Positions 16,675 through 21,496 of a stretch of 21,496 bases of DNA are shown here, in pieces. Location: assembly GCA_934541015.1 (NCBI GenBank), contig CAKTDC010000037.1, forward strand, positions 1 to 21,496. Direction: 5' to 3'. This DNA is from an uncultured Luteimonas sp. Lineage in GTDB: Bacteria > Pseudomonadota > Gammaproteobacteria > Xanthomonadales > Xanthomonadaceae. The notes beneath the pieces are model-generated. The model saw only the letters and a list, made by a program, of their open reading frames with translations, did no database searches and was not told the DNA's origin. Positions within the stretch are counted from its first letter, which is position 1, and each line of letters begins with the position of its first letter. A program made the translations under genes and the position numbers.

Positions 16675-17727
16675 TCACGGGGCGTGGAGGACGATCCGGT
16701 CGCGGCCGTAGTCGGCGCGCACCGGGAAACCCTGCTCCAGCAGCCGGACGAAGGCCTCGGCGTTCTCCCAGCGGAAGCTGCCGCCGATGCGCAGGTCCGC
16801 GACCGTGGCGTCGGCGATCACGATCTTGCGCCGGTTGTAGCGGTTGAACTCGGCCGCGGCCTCGGCGAGGGTGGCGTCGCGGAACACCAGCAGCCCGCTG
16901 CGCCAGTCGACCAGCTGCTCGGCCTCGGCCAGCGGCAGGCTGCGCACCAGCACGCCCTCCCGGCGCGCGATCGCCACGCTGCCGGCCGGCAGCAGCGCCG
17001 CCGGCCGCGGTGCGCCGGCGGCGGCCGATTCCAGCCGCACGCTGCCCTCGGTCACCACCACGCGCAGCTCCGGCCCGTCGCGGCGCACCGAGAACCGGGT
17101 GCCGACGGCGACCACGCGCCGGTCGCCGGCCTCGACCACGAACGGCCGGCCAGGGTCGCGCGCGGCCTCGAAGAATGCTTCGCCCTGCAGCAGCGCGATG
17201 TGGCGCTCGCGCTGCGAGAGGCGCACGTCGATGTGGCTGTCGCTGGCAAGGGTGCTGCGCGAGCCGTCGGCCAGGGCCACGGTGTCCACGCTGCCCAGCC
17301 CGGTGCGGTGCGTGGACTCCTCGACCGCGCTGAACGCCAGCCAGGCCCAGCCCCCGGCGAGCGCCAGCGCAGCCACTGCCGCCACCGCCGCCAGCGGCGC
17401 CAGGCCCGTGCGCCGCGGAGCGGACGCGCGGCGGAAGCGGAGACCGCTCAGGTCGGGCGGCACGGCGGGGGACGCCGCGCCGTCGCCCGGCAAAACCCGC
17501 CAGCTGCCGCGCGCGGGCGGCCCGTCGCGCAGGCCCGCGCCCAGCGCCTGCAGGCGCCCGCCCTGCTCCCAGGCCGCCTGCAGTCGCAGGAAGGCGACCC
17601 GGTGCGCGGGATCGGCGTCCAGCCAGGCGTCGAGGTCGGCCTGATCCGCCCGTGTCAGGGGGGCGGCGTCGCGCCGCGCCAGCCACGCCGCGGTGGTGCT
17701 TTCGATATCGCGGGCGTTGCCGGACAC
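16675..17727 (-). CDS. FecR family anti-sigma / signal transducer
   Basis: The product has 350 residues and carries the signal from the receptor to the sigma factor across the inner membrane. The cytoplasmic N-domain (about 9-52) has the typical AAWLARRD and DLDAWLDADPAHRVAFLRL. One transmembrane helix is at about 109-131 (PLAAVAAVAALALAGGWAWL). A FecR periplasmic domain follows (TVALADGSRSTLASDSHIDV, LLQGEAFFEAARDPGRPFVV, VAVGTRFSV), and a C-terminal STN-like domain (LAEAAAEFNRYNRRKIVIAD, LLEQGFPVRADYGRDRIVLH) contacts the receptor. The start is GTG at 17727, four bases after the sigma stop, because VSGNARDIES matches the family N-terminus. An ATG at 17796 in the same frame would overlap the sigma gene by 65 bases without family resemblance. 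The tight spacing suggests coupled translation. Confidence 0.92.
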   Translation of the reverse strand: MSGNARDIESTTAAWLARRDAAPLTRADQADLDAWLDADPAHRVAFLRLQAAWEQGGRLQALGAGLRDGPPARGSWRVLPGDGAASPAVPPDLSGLRFRRASAPRRTGLAPLAAVAAVAALALAGGWAWLAFSAVEESTHRTGLGSVDTVALADGSRSTLASDSHIDVRLSQRERHIALLQGEAFFEAARDPGRPFVVEAGDRRVVAVGTRFSVRRDGPELRVVVTEGSVRLESAAAGAPRPAALLPAGSVAIARREGVLVRSLPLAEAEQLVDWRSGLLVFRDATLAEAAAEFNRYNRRKIVIADATVADLRIGGSFRWENAEAFVRLLEQGFPVRADYGRDRIVLHAP

Positions 17728-17731
17728 GGGT

Positions 17732-18307
17732 TCAGTCGCCCCGCCGCCGGTCGCGTGCGCCGCCCGGCGCGGTGCCGGACGCCGTCCGCGGCGCATCGTC
17801 GCCGCCGAAGAAGTGGTCGGCGATCAGGCGCATGCCCTTGGCGATGTGCTTCTCCACGGTCTTCTCGGTGATTCCAAGCCGCGCGGCGACTTCCTTCTGC
17901 GACAGGTGTTCGACGCGCCGCAGCCAGACCACCTCGCGGCAGCGGTCCGGCAGGTGGTCGAAGGCGTCGGACAGACGCTTGAGCACCTGGCGGCCGCCGC
18001 ACCAGCGCTCCGGCGACACGTCATCCACCAAGACGTTCAACGGCTCCAAATCACCCATCGGCTCGATCGAGACCACCTTGCCGCGGCGCACGCGATCGGT
18101 CAGCAGGTGGCGCGCGGTGGCGAACAGGAAGGCCTTGGGCTGCAGCGGCAGGGCCTTGCCGGCCGCGGCGTAGACGCGCGCGTAGATGTCCTGGCGCAGG
18201 TCGGGGATGTCCTCGCGACGCGGCCAGTGGCGCGCGAGGTAGTGCACGAGTGCCTGCTCGTGGACGAGGATCTCGTCGATGAACCAGCGGTCGAGCGCGT
18301 CGGGCAT
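17732..18307 (-). CDS. FecI-type ECF sigma factor
   Basis: This 191-residue sigma factor of the extracytoplasmic function group should direct RNA polymerase to the receptor promoter when FecR signals. Region 2 is seen in HYLARHWPRREDIPDLRQDI and AFLFATARHLLTDRVRRGK. Region 4 is seen in AFDHLPDRCREVVWLRRVEH followed by LSQKEVAARLGITEKTVEKH, the helix-turn-helix that reads the -35 element. The C-terminus (SGTAPGGARDRRRGD) is a short basic tail. The start is the ATG at 18307 (MPDALDRWFIDEIL). It is first in the minus-strand cassette and divergent from the cyanophycinase fusion, 108 bases away. Confidence 0.94.
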   Translation of the reverse strand: MPDALDRWFIDEILVHEQALVHYLARHWPRREDIPDLRQDIYARVYAAAGKALPLQPKAFLFATARHLLTDRVRRGKVVSIEPMGDLEPLNVLVDDVSPERWCGGRQVLKRLSDAFDHLPDRCREVVWLRRVEHLSQKEVAARLGITEKTVEKHIAKGMRLIADHFFGGDDAPRTASGTAPGGARDRRRGD

Positions 18308-18343
18308 GGCCCACGATAGCGGATCGTGCGAGGCTGCGGCCGG

Positions 18344-18366
18344 CGACGGGGGAAACCGCCCCGTCG
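18344..18366. promoter_or_regulatory. Perfect inverted repeat in the sigma / fusion divergent promoter region
   Basis: An 8-bp stem CGACGGGG/CCCCGTCG with a 7-base spacer (GAAACCG) lies midway between the divergent starts of the ECF sigma gene and the secreted fusion. It could be an operator shared by both promoters or an RNA hairpin in a leader. No regulator can be named from the sequence. Confidence 0.3.
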
Positions 18367-18415
18367 TCCGTCAGAATGTTCACCCGCCCGCCGACGGTCC
18401 GCCGAGGAAGCAACG

Positions 18416-20362
18416 ATGTCACGATTCGCAAGCCGGTTCCTGCTGCTGGCGTTTGCGCTGTGCCTGCTGTACGCCGGCGGCGCGGGCGCGGCCGACCTGC
18501 AGCGCCATGTCATCGGCGACCGCGCGCTGCCGACGCCGGGCACACCGGCGCCTGGCCTGCTGCTGATGGGCGGCGGCGACCGCAACTTCGAGGCCCTGCG
18601 CTGGTTCCTGGACAAGGCCGGCAACGGCCACGTGGTGGTGCTGCGCGCCTCGCTGGCCGGCGAGATCGGCGAGGAGTTCCACGACGGAGTCGGCGGTGTG
18701 GCCTCGGTGGAGACGTTCGTGTTCAGCGACCGCGAGCAGGCCAGCGACGCGCGCATGCTCGACAGCCTGCGCCGGGCCGACGGCATCTTCATCGCCGGCG
18801 GCGACCAGTCCCGCTACGTGCGCTGGTGGCGCGGCACGCCGGTGGCCACCGCGCTCGAGGCGCACGTCCGCGCCGGCAAGCCGCTGGGCGGCACCAGCGC
18901 CGGACTGGCGATCCTGGGCGAGTTCCTCTACGGCGCGATGGACGGAGGCAGCCTGCGCAGCTCCGCGGCGCTGGCCGATCCGCTCGGTGAGGCGACCACG
19001 ATCGAGCGCGACTTCCTCGATATCGCCCTGCTGCGCGGTGTGGTCACCGACAGCCATTTCCGCGAACGTGACCGGCTCGGCCGCCTGGTCGCCTTCGTCG
19101 CCAAGGCCGAGGCGCTGGCCGGCGACGGCCGCGCGCTGCTCGGCCTGGGCATCGACGAGGACGCCGCGCTGGCGGTCGAGGCCGACGGCAGCGCGCGGGT
19201 CTATGCGACTGCCCCGGGCGCGGGCGCGACCGTGGTGCGCGGCGGTTTCGCGCAGAAGCAGGAAGACGGCGAAGCGATGGAGCTGGCCAGCGTGGAGGCC
19301 GTTGGCGCCGGGGTTGACTCGGTGCTGCACCTGCCCGGTGGCGAGGTGCAGGCGCCGATGTTCACCCGCCGGTACACCGTGCGCGACGGCGTGCTCGCGG
19401 CGCTCGACGCGCCGCTGCTGGCGATCCACGGCGGTGCCGGGGTCGAACGCGGCGATCTCACGCCGGAAGAGGAAGCCGCCGCCCGCGCCGCGCTCGAGGA
19501 CGCGCTGCGTGCGGGCCATGCCGCGCTTGTGGCCGGCAGGCCCGCTCTGGACGCCGTGACCGCAGCGATCACCGTGCTCGAGGATGCGCCGATGTTCAAC
19601 GCCGCGCGCGGTGCGGTGTTCACCCACGACGGCCGCAACGAACTCGACACCTCGATCATGGATGGCGCCAGCGGCAGGGCCGGCGCCGCCGCGGCCGTGC
19701 ACCGGGTGAAGCACCCGATCCAGCTGGCGCGCGCGATCCTGGAGCGCTCGCGGCACGTGATGATGGTCGGGGAGGGCGCCGAGATCTTCGCGCGGGAACA
19801 GGGCGTCGAACTGGTTGATCCTTCCTGGTTCCGCACCGAGAAACGCTGGCAGCAGCTGCAGCGGGCGATCGAGGCCGAAGCTGCTGCCGGCGCGAAGGCG
19901 GGCGCGTTGCTGCGCGGCGACGGGCGCCCCTACTTCGGCACCGTCGGCGCGGTGGCGCTCGACGGCAACGGCCACCTCGCGGCCGGCACCTCCACCGGCG
20001 GCATGACCAACAAGCGCTACGGCCGCGTCGGCGACTCGCCGATCATCGGCGCCGGCACCTGGGCCGACGCGCGCTGCGCGGTTTCCGGCACCGGCTGGGG
20101 CGAGTACTACATCCGCGCCGCCGCCGCGCACGAAGTCTGCGCGCGCATGCGCCTGGCCGGCGACGGCATCGCCCGCGCCGCGGAGATCGTCATCAACCGG
20201 CAGATCCCCGCGGCCGGCGGCGACGGCGGGGCGATCGCCCTCGACGCCGCGGGCAACGTGGCCTTCCCCTTCAACACCCCGGGCATGTACCGCGGCTGGA
20301 TCGGCGCCGACGGCGTGCCGCACGTGGCGGTGTTCGCGGACGAGGCGCTGATCTCTCCCTGA
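18416..20362 (+). CDS. Secreted cyanophycinase (S51) - isoaspartyl peptidase/asparaginase fusion
   Basis: This 648-residue exported protein has two enzymes in one chain. A Sec signal peptide (LLLAFALCLLYAGGAGA, cleaved near AGA-AD) comes first. Residues about 45-325 are a peptidase S51 domain: LLLMGGGDRN at its start, GIFIAGGDQSRY, the nucleophile Ser161 in GGTSAG, and His214 in DSHFRERDRLGRL, the cyanophycinase pattern. Residues about 334-648 are a complete N-terminal-nucleophile asparaginase/isoaspartyl peptidase: LLAIHGGAG, Thr509 in GTVGAVALD (self-cleavage site), GGMTNKRYGRVGDSPIIGAG. Cyanophycinase releases beta-Asp-Arg from cyanophycin; isoaspartyl peptidases split such dipeptides. GAGGAAG at 18404-18410 fixes the ATG start. 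The frame is continuous with no break. Other isopeptide substrates are possible. Confidence 0.95.
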   Translation: MSRFASRFLLLAFALCLLYAGGAGAADLQRHVIGDRALPTPGTPAPGLLLMGGGDRNFEALRWFLDKAGNGHVVVLRASLAGEIGEEFHDGVGGVASVETFVFSDREQASDARMLDSLRRADGIFIAGGDQSRYVRWWRGTPVATALEAHVRAGKPLGGTSAGLAILGEFLYGAMDGGSLRSSAALADPLGEATTIERDFLDIALLRGVVTDSHFRERDRLGRLVAFVAKAEALAGDGRALLGLGIDEDAALAVEADGSARVYATAPGAGATVVRGGFAQKQEDGEAMELASVEAVGAGVDSVLHLPGGEVQAPMFTRRYTVRDGVLAALDAPLLAIHGGAGVERGDLTPEEEAAARAALEDALRAGHAALVAGRPALDAVTAAITVLEDAPMFNAARGAVFTHDGRNELDTSIMDGASGRAGAAAAVHRVKHPIQLARAILERSRHVMMVGEGAEIFAREQGVELVDPSWFRTEKRWQQLQRAIEAEAAAGAKAGALLRGDGRPYFGTVGAVALDGNGHLAAGTSTGGMTNKRYGRVGDSPIIGAGTWADARCAVSGTGWGEYYIRAAAAHEVCARMRLAGDGIARAAEIVINRQIPAAGGDGGAIALDAAGNVAFPFNTPGMYRGWIGADGVPHVAVFADEALISP

Positions 20363-20384
20363 TCCATAGGGCGCGTGTCTGCCG

Positions 20385-20405
20385 GGCCGGTGGTTTGAAC
20401 CGGCC
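20385..20405 (+). terminator. Hairpin downstream of the cyanophycinase fusion
   Basis: A 7-bp perfect stem GGCCGGT/ACCGGCC with a 7-base loop begins 23 bases after the stop. No T-run follows, so termination is plausible but unproven. It separates the fusion from the lipoprotein gene. Confidence 0.4.
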
Positions 20406-20461
20406 GCGTGGAGCCGTTATCGTTCCGGAACCGCCGCTGCGGCAGGGACCGGGAGTCCACC

Positions 20462-21106
20462 ATGGACCAGCAATCGGCAAGGACGCGGGCCAGGCGGGGA
20501 CCGGCTCGTCCGCTCGCGGCCGCGGTCGTCGCGGCGCTCTTCTCAACCACGGGGTGCCAGGGCATGGCCAGCACAGCGCAGGATTCGCCGCCTTCGGCCA
20601 GCGATGCGAAGCCGGACAACACGGTGGCCGACTGGCCGCTGAAGTTCGTGCAGCACAATTTCGGGGCGCGCTGCTATGCGACCTATGAGTGTGCGGTCAA
20701 CTACAACCGTGTCTGGCTCAACTTGGGCGATGAGAACGTACTGCGTCCTGCGCGCGCGGACGTGCATCCTGATGCGCTCAGGAATGCAATGACCGGCCAG
20801 ATCGGGATCATGAATTTTCCGGCGCCTGCGCTGGTGAGGTGGCGTTCGAAGGACGGCACCAGGCTCGAAGCGCAGGTCGATATCGGGGAGGTCTTCAAGG
20901 ACCAGCTGATCCGGCATGAAGTGCCTCGTGAGGACATTCCGGAAGGCGTGTCGATCTTCAACCCGGATGTCCTCCTCGTGGTCGAGGACAGGACCATCAG
21001 TGTCTTCATGCGTGCGTTCATTCCGACAAAATCGCTGCGGGAACCGGGGAGTCCGAACAGCGACTACCGGCGGGATCTGAAGCTGGCATGGAGTCGGACC
21101 TACTAG
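20462..21106 (+). CDS. Lipoprotein, candidate immunity protein for the downstream Tle1-like effector
   Basis: The product is a 214-residue predicted lipoprotein. A basic N-region (ARTRARRGPARP), a hydrophobic stretch (LAAAVVAALF) and STTGC, a slightly non-standard lipobox, end at about residue 30. The mature part has WPLKFVQHNFGARCYATYEC, VRWRSKDGT, EAQVDIGEVFKDQLIRHEVP and ISVFMRAFIPTK. I recall this family from Xanthomonas and Stenotrophomonas, where it sits, often in several copies, beside DUF2235/Tle1-like effector genes; its structure and function are not known to me. The ATG at 20462 is supported by GGGAG at 20451-20455; an upstream GTG at 20408 is less likely. The gene is followed 25 bases later by the effector-like gene, and its base composition is lower in GC than the genes to the left. 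Confidence 0.78.
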   Translation: MDQQSARTRARRGPARPLAAAVVAALFSTTGCQGMASTAQDSPPSASDAKPDNTVADWPLKFVQHNFGARCYATYECAVNYNRVWLNLGDENVLRPARADVHPDALRNAMTGQIGIMNFPAPALVRWRSKDGTRLEAQVDIGEVFKDQLIRHEVPREDIPEGVSIFNPDVLLVVEDRTISVFMRAFIPTKSLREPGSPNSDYRRDLKLAWSRTY

Positions 21107-21131
21107 CTTCGGGCGGGCGAAGGGGAGTGAG

Positions 21132-21496
21132 ATGGGCGGAGGACGACATCCCGACGGAGTGGCCACCTTTGCGGCGACGCCGGAAAACCTAGCCACCTAC
21201 GAGCGTGCAGAACGCGAGCTTGCGGCATTTCGCGCTCCCGTATTGCTCGATCGCGAATCCCCGAACGATCGGCTGTTCGTGGCTGCGTTTGACGGCACCG
21301 GAAACAGCAGCGCAAAGGATGCTCCGGAGAACCACACCAATGTGGTCAGGATCTACGACCAGATCAACCGCCGCGCGCACGCCGAAGAGGAACAGCACGG
21401 ATTCTCGACGATTTCTGCTGGCTACGTCGAAGGCGTCGGCACCCAGGGCGGCCTCGATGGCGTGATCGATCTGGCGTGGGGCGGCACCTATGAGGC
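21132..21496 (+). CDS. Tle1-like (DUF2235) phospholipase effector, N-terminal part (3' truncated by window)
   Basis: An ATG at 21132 with GGGGAG just ahead opens a frame that runs past the window end (121 codons visible). It shows RLFVAAFDGTGNSSAKD at about residues 47-63 and HTNVVRIYDQINR, then YVEGVGTQGG. FDGTGN followed by TNV and a GVGT segment is the N-terminal pattern of the DUF2235/Tle1 alpha/beta-hydrolase family, which includes phospholipases delivered by type VI secretion, and related proteins in Xanthomonads. The GxSxG nucleophile and any C-terminal secretion signal lie outside the window, so catalytic integrity and delivery system are unknown. The preceding lipoprotein gene is likely co-transcribed. 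Confidence 0.8.
   Translation, partial: MGGGRHPDGVATFAATPENLATYERAERELAAFRAPVLLDRESPNDRLFVAAFDGTGNSSAKDAPENHTNVVRIYDQINRRAHAEEEQHGFSTISAGYVEGVGTQGGLDGVIDLAWGGTYE

Noticed and set aside
17728..17796. ATG at 17796 as the FecR start
   Set aside because: It would overlap the sigma gene by 65 bases and adds 23 residues unlike the family; GTG at 17727 fits the FecR N-terminus.
18419..20323. 634-codon minus-strand open frame opposite the cyanophycinase fusion
   Set aside because: Antisense shadow without recognisable domains; both catalytic domains are on the plus strand.
18416..20362. Possibility that the fusion is an artefact of a lost stop or frameshift between two genes
   Set aside because: The frame is continuous, the linker (about residues 305-333) reads as ordinary protein, and no internal ribosome-binding site with start codon is evident before LLAIHGGAG.
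1..21496. tRNA, rRNA, CRISPR, insertion sequence, prophage or replication origin
   Set aside because: No cloverleaf, rRNA core sequence, regularly spaced repeats, transposase or phage motif was recognised by reading both strands; small non-coding RNAs cannot be excluded by eye.

Overview
The window is very GC-rich, densely packed DNA from a gammaproteobacterium. The most likely source is a member of the Xanthomonadaceae/Lysobacteraceae (Lysobacter, Luteimonas or a similar genus). This rests on the base composition, the particular family versions I recognise (Tex, TruC, ArfB, acyltransferase), a FecI/FecR/TonB-receptor cassette, abundant secreted peptidases, and a lipoprotein plus Tle1-like effector pair of a type I recall from Xanthomonas and Stenotrophomonas. 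No rRNA, tRNA, CRISPR array, transposase or phage gene was seen.

Left part (1-8300): the 3' end of an ABC exporter gene (cydC-like); a small cysteine-rich oxidoreductase-like protein on the minus strand; a large membrane-anchored two-propeller sensor with a diguanylate cyclase output; tex, convergent with that sensor; a roughly 400-base non-coding gap holding two short perfect palindromes; and a six-bladed-type (BNR/sialidase-like) lipoprotein with a CxCC cluster.

Middle part (8300-13500): an exported M16 zinc peptidase (minus strand), convergent with the lipoprotein across a perfect 11-bp hairpin. Divergent from it are truC, then arfB, then a small lysophospholipid-acyltransferase-like protein that starts at TTG and overlaps the stop of a possible 25-codon leader ORF. 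A gap of about 255 bases downstream holds dispersed-repeat sequence.

Right part (13500-20400): a cell-surface-signalling cassette on the minus strand, in the order ECF sigma factor, FecR anti-sigma, TonB-dependent receptor with an STN signalling domain. Divergent from the sigma factor, 108 bases away, is the most interesting gene: one secreted polypeptide that joins a cyanophycinase (peptidase S51) to a plant-type isoaspartyl peptidase/asparaginase. The two enzymes would perform consecutive steps, polymer to beta-Asp-Arg dipeptide and then to Asp plus Arg. Next to a receptor and its own sigma/anti-sigma pair, this could form a capture-and-use locus for cyanophycin or other isopeptide-containing material. 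That link is inference.

Right edge (20400-21496): base composition drops. A small lipoprotein is followed 25 bases later by the start of a Tle1-like (DUF2235) phospholipase gene cut by the window end. This looks like an immunity-effector pair of an antibacterial secretion system.
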